DNA of 64,000 bases, from positions 186,001-250,000 of the forward strand of contig DIYO01000001.1 in NCBI GenBank assembly GCA_002427755.1, read 5' to 3'. The notes below the pieces were generated by a model. That model saw only the letters and a list, made by a program, of their open reading frames with translations. It was not told the DNA's origin and ran no database searches. Origin of the DNA: Roseivirga sp. UBA6052 (GTDB taxonomy: Bacteria; Bacteroidota; Bacteroidia; Cytophagales; Cyclobacteriaceae). Made by a program: the position numbers and the translations under genes. This document shows positions 50,093 to 57,906 of the stretch, piece after piece. The first letter of the stretch is position 1; each line of letters opens with the position of its first letter.

Positions 50093-50365
50093 ATGGCTAA
50101 GATCTCTTTCACATCTAATCTTAAAAGATTCTTTCCTTCACTCACTACTGTAAATACCGAAGCACAAAATGTAGCAGAAGCGCTAGATAAAGTAGAAGAA
50201 ACCTTTCCCGGTTTAAAATCATACTTATTAAAAGATGATGGCTCTCTCAGAGATCACGTTAATCTTTTTATTGGCGATGAAATGGTAAAGGATCGAGTAG
50301 CGCTTCAAGATTGTCTAAAAGCACAAGATCAATTATTTATAATGCAAGCCATAAGTGGTGGTTGA
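50093..50365 (+). CDS. MoaD/ThiS-like ubiquitin-fold protein ending in Gly-Gly
   Basis: A 90-residue beta-grasp protein ending in 'LFIMQAISGG'. The terminal Gly-Gly, 'HVNLFIGDEM' and 'LKAQDQLFIMQAISGG' are typical of sulfur carriers of the MoaD family, activated as a C-terminal adenylate and loaded with sulfur. No ThiF/MoeB activating enzyme or MoaE is nearby, so the E1 must be encoded elsewhere. It is joined to a cupin and a DUF922-like gene and not to molybdopterin genes, so a role outside molybdenum cofactor synthesis is possible. Confidence 0.85.
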   Translation: MAKISFTSNLKRFFPSLTTVNTEAQNVAEALDKVEETFPGLKSYLLKDDGSLRDHVNLFIGDEMVKDRVALQDCLKAQDQLFIMQAISGG

Positions 50366-50450
50366 TATCAATTCTATGCCACGTTAGAGTATGTCAAAAG
50401 TCATATTTATGCTTGTCTCAATTGATTAGTTTCGAGCAAACCGATTTAAC

Positions 50451-52166
50451 ATGCGCCCTGTGTTTTTTGCTATACTACTGATCAGTTGTTTTTTGCCTTC
50501 TTGTCAGAAACATGTTCCAAATGATTTAAATAATGAGATTGTAGAGCACATTCGTATCAATCAGTTAGGTTATTATCCTAAAGCTCCAAAAAGACTTGTT
50601 TTAGCTAGTGAAAAAGTTAGTGTAAAGGATTTTGAAATTGTGAATGCGAAAACACTTAAGACAGTTTATACTGGAGTGTTTTCAGAGCCTATTCAATGGC
50701 CTCTTGCCGGAGAGACGGTGCGCGTTGGGGATTTTTCCATATTTGAAGAATCAGGAGAATATTTTATTCGTATACCAGATGTAGGCGACTCATATAACTT
50801 TCAAATTAGGGCTAATCTTTACGAAGATCCTTTTAAAGCTTCCATTAAGAGCTATTATTTTCAGAGAGCAAGTCAGGCACTTGAAATGGAACATGCTGGA
50901 GTTTATCGCAGAGCTAAAGGACACCCTGATATCGATATTCGATTTCATCGCTCATCTGGAAGATCCGGAAAATACCAAAGTCCTAAAGGTTGGTATGATG
51001 CAGGAGATTATGGCAAGTATGTCATAAACGGGGCTTTTTCTCTAGGTCAAATGCTAATGCTCTATGAGCAATACACTGATTCTATTGGAGACGATGAGTT
51101 GAGTATTCCGGAGAGTGGTAATGGAATAAGCGACCTTCTAGATGAGTTAAAGTACGAAATGGACTGGTTGCTTACCATGCAAGATAACGATGGCGGAGTC
51201 TGGTTTAAACTCACAACATTAGGTTTTGAAGGAATGATTATGCCTGAGGAGGCAATTTCTCAACGATATATCATAGGAAAGGGAACAGCTTCATCGCTTA
51301 ATTTTGCGGCTGTTGCTGCAAAGTTTTCTAGGATTTATTCAAAAATAGATCAGTCATATTCCGAAAAACTATTAAAGGCGGCAATTGATGCTTGGGCGTG
51401 GTCAATTAAAAACCCACAAAGGCAGTATATAAACCCAGAAGATGTATCCACAGGTGAGTATGGAGATTCAGATTTTAGTCAAGAATTTTACTGGGCTGCT
51501 GCTGAACTCTATTTGACTAGCGGAGATGAAAGTTATTTCCAATACCTGAGAGCGAATCCTGTGCCACTCACAATAAAACCTGGTGATGGATGGGGAAGCC
51601 TAATGAAATTTATAGGTACCATAGCCCTAATTGATCATTCACCAAGGTCCAATTTTATAGATGACCTCAAGGAGGACATAGTGCTTGCCGCTGATCAATT
51701 GTTAGATAAGACGAATAACCTAGACTACTTTCAGCCTATTGATGATTTCCATTGGGGGTCAAACAGCGATGTTATGAATGCGGGTATTATTCTGGCACAA
51801 GCGTATCGCTTTACAGAGGATATCAAATACATGGATGCGGTACTTTCTGGTACAAACTATATTTTTGGTACCAATGCTACAGGTTACAGTTTTGTTTCAG
51901 GCTTTGGGTCAAAACGCGTAATGTATCTTCATCATAGGCCTAGTGTTGCAGATGGTGTTACGGAGCCTATACCTGGTTTTCTTTCTGGTGGTCCGAACAG
52001 TCGTATGCAAGATGCTGATTTCGCTAAATACCCGGAAAATCCTGCACCCATGCAAGCCTGGGTTGATCAGGTACCAAGTTATGCAAGTAATGAAGTGTGC
52101 TTGAATTGGAACGCACCGTTAACTTATGTTTTGGGCTTTCTGCAAGTAGAAATGTCTAAACGATGA
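50451..52166 (+). CDS. GH9 endoglucanase/exo-glucanase lipoprotein
   Basis: Surface or periplasmic glycoside hydrolase of family 9, 571 residues. Type II signal peptide (MRPVFFAILLISCFLPSC), an N-terminal Ig-like CelD_N domain (about 30-120, 'IRINQLGYYPKAPKRLVLA') and the (alpha/alpha)6 catalytic domain. Catalytic marks: 'GWYDAGDYGKYV' (about 181-192) with the base Asp pair, 'YLHHRPSV' near 490 and acid Glu in 'YASNEVCLNWNAPL' near 547. It cleaves beta-1,4-glucan or beta-glucan oligosaccharides. The stop overlaps the transporter start by 4 nt (ATGA), so it feeds a transport and GH1 pathway. Confidence 0.92.
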   Translation: MRPVFFAILLISCFLPSCQKHVPNDLNNEIVEHIRINQLGYYPKAPKRLVLASEKVSVKDFEIVNAKTLKTVYTGVFSEPIQWPLAGETVRVGDFSIFEESGEYFIRIPDVGDSYNFQIRANLYEDPFKASIKSYYFQRASQALEMEHAGVYRRAKGHPDIDIRFHRSSGRSGKYQSPKGWYDAGDYGKYVINGAFSLGQMLMLYEQYTDSIGDDELSIPESGNGISDLLDELKYEMDWLLTMQDNDGGVWFKLTTLGFEGMIMPEEAISQRYIIGKGTASSLNFAAVAAKFSRIYSKIDQSYSEKLLKAAIDAWAWSIKNPQRQYINPEDVSTGEYGDSDFSQEFYWAAAELYLTSGDESYFQYLRANPVPLTIKPGDGWGSLMKFIGTIALIDHSPRSNFIDDLKEDIVLAADQLLDKTNNLDYFQPIDDFHWGSNSDVMNAGIILAQAYRFTEDIKYMDAVLSGTNYIFGTNATGYSFVSGFGSKRVMYLHHRPSVADGVTEPIPGFLSGGPNSRMQDADFAKYPENPAPMQAWVDQVPSYASNEVCLNWNAPLTYVLGFLQVEMSKR

Positions 52167-53521
52167 TAGAGGAGAGGATAAAGCTGAAAGAGAAATTAGG
52201 TTATGCTCTTGGCGATACCGCTTCAAATATTGCTTGGCGAACCTTGACTACTTTTCTCTTAGTCTTTTATACAGACGTTTTTGGAATTTCAGCCGCTGCT
52301 GCGGGTGTATTATTATTAGTCACTAGGTTATCTGACGGAATTTCGGATGTTGTGATGGGTATCATTGCCGATAGAACTCAGACTTCCTAAGGCAAATTTA
52401 GACCATGGATTTTGTGGACCTCGGTTCCATTAGGTCTTATTCTAGCATTAACCTTTACAACACCAGATTTTGGGCCTACCGGTAAGCTGATTTACGCATA
52501 CTGCACATATATTGCCTTGACGCTGATTTATACTGCTTCTAATGTGCCTTACTCTGCTTTGATGGGCGTGATGACCGCGGATGATAAAGAAAGAACAAGT
52601 CTATCATCCTTCAGGTTTGCTGGTGCCTACTTCGGGGGTATCCTCACGCAGGGTTTGTTAATCTATCTTGTTCTTTTTCTAGGAAATGGGGATCAAAATA
52701 AAGGTTACCAATATGCTATTTATCTCTTATCGGCTCTGTTAGTAATCATGCTTTTGATTACATATTCTAGCACAAAAGAACGTGTTAAGCCAATAGACAA
52801 TAGCCAAGGCGTATCTGTATGGGACGATCTGAAAGATTTGCTGAAAAATAAGCCTTGGGTTATTCTGCTTATTGTCGGGTTCTTTTTTGTTACATATAAT
52901 TCCATTAAGCAAGGAATAACAGTTATCTATTTCAAAAGATATATAGGACAAGAAACATTAGCTGCCTCTTATATTGTTATGCTTCTTGTGGCTTCAATGA
53001 TTGCTGCACTTGTCACATCACCATTGGCCAAGCTTCTAGGCAAGAGAAACTTATTTATTTATGTATTGCTTTTTTCTGGAATCACGAATGGTATGCTTTA
53101 TTGGGCAGGACCAAATGACACCATTCTGATCTTTATACTCGGAACATTATCTGAATTCGGTGCAGGCATTATGCCAGTTTTATTCTTTTCAATGTTAGGC
53201 GATAGTGCTGACTATTCAGAATGGAAAAATGGTAGGCGAGCGACAGGTTTAGTCTATTCGGCAGGCACCTTTGCTATGAAATTCGGAGGAGGAGCTGCTG
53301 GCGCTATTATCGGGTTTATATTAAGCCGATATAGTTATGATGGAATGAATGAGAGCACTATAGCAGGAGCAATACCAGCTATTAAAATGTTGATGAGTTG
53401 GGTGCCTATGGTGATTATTGTTCCAACAATTTGTGCACTAATGATTTATCCATTAACCAAGATTAAACTAACCGATATATCAACAGACCTCGCTAGAATA
53501 CGAGAATCAAGATCAAGTTAG
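52163..53521 (+). pseudogene. GPH-family sugar symporter interrupted by an in-frame TAA
   Basis: A MelB/GPH-type glycoside-cation symporter reads through in one frame except for a TAA at 52388-52390. Before it: 'YALGDTASNIAWRTL' and 'ADRTQTS'; right after it: 'GKFRPWILW', the conserved GKxRP loop of the family. So a single codon, expected to be an aromatic residue such as Tyr or Trp, has become TAA with no frameshift. The remaining 375 or so codons are intact, with about 12 helices in all. Either a recent nonsense mutation, a sequencing error, or read-through. It is the only transporter of the GH9/GH1 locus. Confidence 0.8.
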
Positions 53522-53587
53522 GCTTCTTCTTAGGTTTAAGAAATTAAGTTAATTTATGTGTGTTATCTATATGTAAATCAGAATGTT

Positions 53588-53725
53588 ATGGTTATAACAA
53601 ATGTTAAAGCTGTGAATAGTAAGACTGAAATGGAGACTTCTGCATTCCAAAGACCTCATGCTAGCAAAAAGAAGGATGTAAACGATCAAACTCTAAAACC
53701 TAGAGGAGCATTCTTAACGTTATAG
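53588..53725 (+). CDS. Possible 45-residue small protein
   Basis: A 45-codon frame opens with ATG at 53588 and ends 5 bp before the SUMF1-like gene. The product (MVITNVKAVNSKTEMETSAF at the start, ending LKPRGAFLTL) is basic and hydrophilic, with no signal peptide or recognised motif and no clear ribosome site. It could be a leader peptide of the next gene or chance. Confidence 0.25.
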   Translation: MVITNVKAVNSKTEMETSAFQRPHASKKKDVNDQTLKPRGAFLTL

Positions 53726-53730
53726 GTATT

Positions 53731-55137
53731 ATGAGAACACAATTTTTACTAGTGCTCTTCATTTTAATGGCAAATATTCTAGAAGCCTCAAATGCCAAGA
53801 TCACCGATACAAAGCTGATAATCGAAGATAATAAGGCAGTTCTTCAATCTCATATTTCATGGGAAAATGCATGGCACAATGAAAAGAATCATGACGCACT
53901 TTGGGTGTTTTTCAAGGTAGAAAGACGTGGAGCAGATGTCCTTCATCTTAAAGTTAAATCTGCTACCTCAACCGAAGAGCATTCACAAGTCGATTTTCAA
54001 GCTCCACAAGATAAACTCGGTTTGTTTATCAGGCCAAAAGGTAATTTTAGTGGGAATATTGAGGAAATAATCCGTGTAGAGTTAGACATTCCAAATGTTA
54101 AAATCCTTCAAGGAGAGAGAATAGGGCAGTTTCTGTCGTTTGCAATTGAGATGGTATATATTCCTGAGGGCCCTTTTACTTTAGGTGAACCGGGAGATGC
54201 CTTTGTCGAATACGGTGGATTATACTTGTCAGACAACGAAGGAAGGCCAAAGGGACTTTTAAAGATAACCTCTGAAAATCAGGAGATAAAGGTAGGCCCA
54301 GAAGATGGCGCTTTATTTTATCTGTCAGGAAACGAAAAGTATGAAGGCGATCAAAAAGGGGTCATAAGAGAGACTTTTCCAAATGGTTATTCGGCTTTTT
54401 ACCTCATGAAATATGAGCCTACTCAAGGTCAATATGCTGCATTTCTGAATACACTCACTGAACAACAAAGTCATCATAGGGTGAATTTTGGAGGTAAAAC
54501 TTATTACGAGAGGAGAGGCTCAATAAAGATTCAGAATGGCATTTATTTAGCAGATCACCCAGACCGCCCTTGTAATTACATGAGTTGGGATGATGCTATG
54601 GCTTATGCTGATTGGGCGGGCTTAAGACCTTTTACTGAATTAGAATATGTTAAAGCCGCAAGAGGGCCTACAGTACCAAAAGAGAAAGAGTTTCCTTGGA
54701 ATACTAGTTCGATAGAAAGGATGAAAAGAAATATGCAAGCCAACGGAAATATTGAAATAGAAGGAGGACTTACTGAAGCACAACTGACTGAAGAGAACCG
54801 GGATATGTTTGGTGCCTCCTTTTATTGGGTTATGGACCTTGCCGGAAGCATGTGGGAGAGAGTCATTACCATTGGTGATGAAAAAGGAAGATCATTTACT
54901 GGAGTTCATGGAGACGGTAGATTAAACTACTATGGGTATGCCAATGTATCAGATTGGCCTTCAGGTATCCAAGACCCTGGCGGTTATGGTTTTAGAGGTG
55001 GTGGATATTATGTTTATCCCATGAAATACACAGAGTTTAATCCTTACAGTCCTATTGCCTACAGGCGCTATGGTGGCTGGTCTGGAGGTAACAGAAAAGA
55101 GGCGTATGGGGCAAGGTTTGCCCGTACCGCAGAATAA
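53731..55137 (+). CDS. SUMF1/FGE-sulfatase-domain protein, secreted
   Basis: Exported protein of 468 residues: signal peptide (MRTQFLLVLFILMANILEAS), an N-terminal beta-rich part (about 20-130) and a formylglycine-generating-enzyme-like domain (about 135-465) with 'MVYIPEGPFTLGE', 'FYLMKYEPTQGQYAAFLNTL', 'PCNYMSWDDAMAYADWAGLR' and 'GGYGFRGGGYY'. The paired Cys of true FGE near the C-terminal end are missing, and no sulfatase gene is near, so it is probably not a sulfatase activator; many members of this fold act otherwise (ergothioneine-type synthases, lectin-like proteins). It lies inside a glucan-use locus and may bind sugar at the surface. Confidence 0.78.
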   Translation: MRTQFLLVLFILMANILEASNAKITDTKLIIEDNKAVLQSHISWENAWHNEKNHDALWVFFKVERRGADVLHLKVKSATSTEEHSQVDFQAPQDKLGLFIRPKGNFSGNIEEIIRVELDIPNVKILQGERIGQFLSFAIEMVYIPEGPFTLGEPGDAFVEYGGLYLSDNEGRPKGLLKITSENQEIKVGPEDGALFYLSGNEKYEGDQKGVIRETFPNGYSAFYLMKYEPTQGQYAAFLNTLTEQQSHHRVNFGGKTYYERRGSIKIQNGIYLADHPDRPCNYMSWDDAMAYADWAGLRPFTELEYVKAARGPTVPKEKEFPWNTSSIERMKRNMQANGNIEIEGGLTEAQLTEENRDMFGASFYWVMDLAGSMWERVITIGDEKGRSFTGVHGDGRLNYYGYANVSDWPSGIQDPGGYGFRGGGYYVYPMKYTEFNPYSPIAYRRYGGWSGGNRKEAYGARFARTAE

Positions 55138-55151
55138 TATTTCAATGGTCT

Positions 55152-55181
55152 TTTGTTAAGGATTTTCCTTATCTATTTTTG
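55152..55181 (+). promoter_or_regulatory. Promoter of the GH1 beta-glucosidase gene
   Basis: TTTG (55152-55155), 18 bp, TATTTTTG (55174-55181): both boxes match the Bacteroidota pattern. The ATG follows 18 bp later, so GH1 can be transcribed independently of the SUMF1-like gene. Confidence 0.55.
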
Positions 55182-55199
55182 GCGCTTTAAAACGGTGTC

Positions 55200-56576
55200 A
55201 TGAAACAATTTCCTGAAGACTTTATTTGGGGTTCAGCTACCTCAGCCTATCAAATTGAAGGTGCGCATGCCAAGGATGGAAAGGGTCCATCAATCTGGGA
55301 TTCCTTCGTAACTATACCGAATAGAGTTCAAGACGGCCATACCGGTGATATGGCGATTGATCACTATCACTTGTATAAAGAGGATATTGCTTTGATGAAA
55401 AAGCAAGGTTATCAGGCCTACAGGTTTTCTATTGCATGGCCTCGTGTGCTTCCAGAAGGTAAGGGTAAAGTGAATGAAGTTGGAATCGAGTTTTACAATA
55501 ACCTAATTGACGAGCTGCTTGCCAATGATATAGAGCCTTGGGTGACACTTTATCACTGGGATTTACCCTTGGCACTTCAGAAGGAGGAAGATGGGTGGTT
55601 AAAGCCACAGATTTCTGATTATTTCTCTGATTATGCTAGACTTTGCTATGAAAGATTTGGTGATAGAGTGAAACACTGGATCACATTCAATGAGCCTTGG
55701 GTGATTTCAATCTTGGGCTATGGCAACGGTTATTACGCTCCAGGAAGGAAATCAAATACAGAACCTTATTTGGTAGGGCATCATATTTTGCTTTCCCACG
55801 CCAAAGCAGTTAAAGTCTACAAAGAAGAGTTTGCGGATCAGAATGGCACGATAGGCATTACTAATAATTGTGATTGGCGAGAACCGCTCACCGATAAGCC
55901 TGAGGATAAAGAAGCTGCGGAAAGAGCATTGCAGTTCTTCTTGGCATGGTTTTCTGACCCAATTTACAAGGGAGATTATCCGCAGGTAATGAAAGACAGA
56001 TTGGGTGAGAGGTTGCCTGAATTCACAAGTAAAGAAAAGGAAATGTTACTGGGTTCTTCTGACTTCTTTGGTCTCAACCACTATACAACAATGTATGCTG
56101 CTGATGCACATGGTGATGCAAAAGACGACATAAAAGGAAATGGGGGTATTTCTGAAGATCAGGATGTTGCCTTAAGCAATGATCCAAGCTGGCCTAAGAC
56201 CTCAATGGATTGGGCAGTGGTTCCTTGGGGGTGCAGAAAACTCATAGAATGGATTACTGAACGGTATGATGCACCTCCGATCTATATTACTGAAAATGGT
56301 TTTGCCATAAATGATAAGGAAGAGAACGGTATTGTAGATGATTCTGAAACTCGCTTGACATACTATAAAGGCTACATCGAAGCCTGTCATGAAGCCATTC
56401 AGAATGGAGTTAATCTTAAGGGGTATTTTGCTTGGAGCTTGTTCGATAATTTTGAATGGGCCTTAGGTTATGGTAAGCGCTTTGGTTTGAATTATGTGAA
56501 TTATGAGACCTTTGAAAGAATCCCGAAGGAGTCTGCAAAGTGGTTTGCTAAAGTAATTGAGAAAAACGCAGTCTGA
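55200..56576 (+). CDS. GH1 beta-glucosidase
   Basis: Cytoplasmic family 1 glycosidase of 458 residues with no signal peptide. Sugar-binding 'GSATSAYQIEGA' (11-22), acid/base E165 in 'HWITFNEPWV', nucleophile E365 in 'PIYITENGFAI', and the C-terminal 'SLFDNFEWALGYGKRFGLNY' of the aglycone and subsite region. It should hydrolyse cellobiose and other beta-glucosides brought in after GH9 cleavage, retaining the anomeric configuration. It fits the GH9 / transporter / SUMF1 order as the final step. Confidence 0.95.
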   Translation: MKQFPEDFIWGSATSAYQIEGAHAKDGKGPSIWDSFVTIPNRVQDGHTGDMAIDHYHLYKEDIALMKKQGYQAYRFSIAWPRVLPEGKGKVNEVGIEFYNNLIDELLANDIEPWVTLYHWDLPLALQKEEDGWLKPQISDYFSDYARLCYERFGDRVKHWITFNEPWVISILGYGNGYYAPGRKSNTEPYLVGHHILLSHAKAVKVYKEEFADQNGTIGITNNCDWREPLTDKPEDKEAAERALQFFLAWFSDPIYKGDYPQVMKDRLGERLPEFTSKEKEMLLGSSDFFGLNHYTTMYAADAHGDAKDDIKGNGGISEDQDVALSNDPSWPKTSMDWAVVPWGCRKLIEWITERYDAPPIYITENGFAINDKEENGIVDDSETRLTYYKGYIEACHEAIQNGVNLKGYFAWSLFDNFEWALGYGKRFGLNYVNYETFERIPKESAKWFAKVIEKNAV

Positions 56577-56609
56577 TTAACAAATTGAAATTGTGTCGGT
56601 TATCTATGC

Positions 56610-57029
56610 ATGACTGACATTCCTATTTCAAAGCTAATTACTGGCTATCTACTTACTACAGTAGTCTTTTTTGCTATTGATATTTTATGGTTAGGCGTTA
56701 TAGCCAAAGGCCTTTATAATAAAATGCTAGGTCATTTAATGGCCACTAATGTAAATTGGACAGCTGCCATAATCTTCTACCTAATTTTCATCGTTGGAAT
56801 TTTTGTATTCTCGATTGTCCCTGGAATTCAGAAAGAATCTTTTCAGTATGCACTTATCTATGGCGTGTTGTTCGGCTTCTTTACCTATGCCACTTTCGAC
56901 CTAACGAGCTTGGCTACTTTAAGAGATTGGCCAATTAAGATTGTCTTTATTGATATTGTTTGGGGAATGGTGCTCACGGGTTCTGTAGCGTCTAGTGGAT
57001 ACTTAATTATGAAATGGCTTCTCAAATAA
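56610..57029 (+). CDS. DUF2177 membrane protein
   Basis: Four-helix membrane protein of 139 residues of the DUF2177 family ('VFFAIDILWLGVIAKGLYNK' in the first part, 'YGVLFGFFTYATFDLTSLAT' in the third helix, 'IDIVWGMVLTGSVASSGYL' at the end). Function unknown. Its last 16 nt overlap the next gene, a DUF1295 protein, so the two are co-translated. In other genomes these two occur near lipid or fatty-acid-modifying genes, as far as I recall; none is seen here. Confidence 0.88.
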   Translation: MTDIPISKLITGYLLTTVVFFAIDILWLGVIAKGLYNKMLGHLMATNVNWTAAIIFYLIFIVGIFVFSIVPGIQKESFQYALIYGVLFGFFTYATFDLTSLATLRDWPIKIVFIDIVWGMVLTGSVASSGYLIMKWLLK

Positions 57030-57793
57030 TTGAATCCTACATATCATTATTGATTCCCATGCTGGCATGGGTGGTTTTTTGGTATCTCATTTCAATCGTG
57101 ATTAACAGAAATGATTTTGTTGATGTAGCCTGGGGCTTAGGATTCATTTACATCACGTTTTGGTTAACCATAAACAATGACCCATTGATTCTTCAATATA
57201 TAGTCAATGGTTTAGTAGCACTTTGGGGACTGAGGTTGGCCATATACTTATTTTCAAGAAATAGAAAAAAGAAGGAAGACTATAGGTATAAGCAATGGAG
57301 AGATGATTGGGGGAAATGGTTTTATATCAGATCGTTTCTTCAAGTGTATGTGCTTCAGACCGTATTGATGCTTTTCATTGCATTACCTTTGGTCTTCGTA
57401 TCAAATCTTCAAGGTTTAGCTCTTAACGGGTGGAGCGCTATTGGGATCATATGCTGGTTAATAGGGTTCTATTGGCAGGTTGTTGGGGATTATCAGAAAG
57501 GACAATTCAAAAAGAGTCCATCAAATAATGGTGAGTTGATGACGTCCGGATTATGGTCTAAATCGAGGCATCCCAATTACTTCGGTGAGATACTCATGTG
57601 GTGGGGTGTATGGTTGGTATTAATACCTTATTCCTTAGGTTGGACAACAGTCATTAGCCCTATTGTTATAACCTATTTACTACTCAAGGTTTCGGGGGTT
57701 CCCATGCTCGAAGCTAAGCAGAGAAAACATCCTGATTTTGAAGAATATAGCAAGAGAGTTCCGGCCGTTTTTCCCAGATGGATGAATAATTAA
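57014..57793 (+). CDS. DUF1295 steroid 5-alpha-reductase-like membrane protein
   Basis: Membrane protein of 259 residues of the DUF1295 (NnrU/isoprenylcysteine-methyltransferase/steroid-reductase-like) family with about six to seven helices. The C-terminal signature 'GLWSKSRHPNYFGEILMWWG' (about 178-197) is the NADPH- or SAM-binding loop shared by these enzymes. The substrate is unknown; a lipid or isoprenoid double bond is likely. It overlaps the DUF2177 gene by 16 nt. Confidence 0.88.
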   Translation: MASQIIESYISLLIPMLAWVVFWYLISIVINRNDFVDVAWGLGFIYITFWLTINNDPLILQYIVNGLVALWGLRLAIYLFSRNRKKKEDYRYKQWRDDWGKWFYIRSFLQVYVLQTVLMLFIALPLVFVSNLQGLALNGWSAIGIICWLIGFYWQVVGDYQKGQFKKSPSNNGELMTSGLWSKSRHPNYFGEILMWWGVWLVLIPYSLGWTTVISPIVITYLLLKVSGVPMLEAKQRKHPDFEEYSKRVPAVFPRWMNN

Positions 57794-57810
57794 AACAGCT
57801 GAATTCATGA

Positions 57811-57828
57811 ATACCCTTATTAGGGTAT
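57811..57828. promoter_or_regulatory. Inverted repeat before the second TonB receptor
   Basis: ATACCC-TTATTA-GGGTAT, perfect 6-bp arms, 17 bp after the DUF1295 stop and about 80 bp before the receptor ATG. No T-tract follows, so an operator is as likely as a terminator. Confidence 0.3.
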
Positions 57829-57906
57829 CTATCTGACCAATTTCTTAAAACATGACTATTATTTCTGGCAATTGTGCCTTATAATAGATCACCAAAACTC
57901 AACGGA

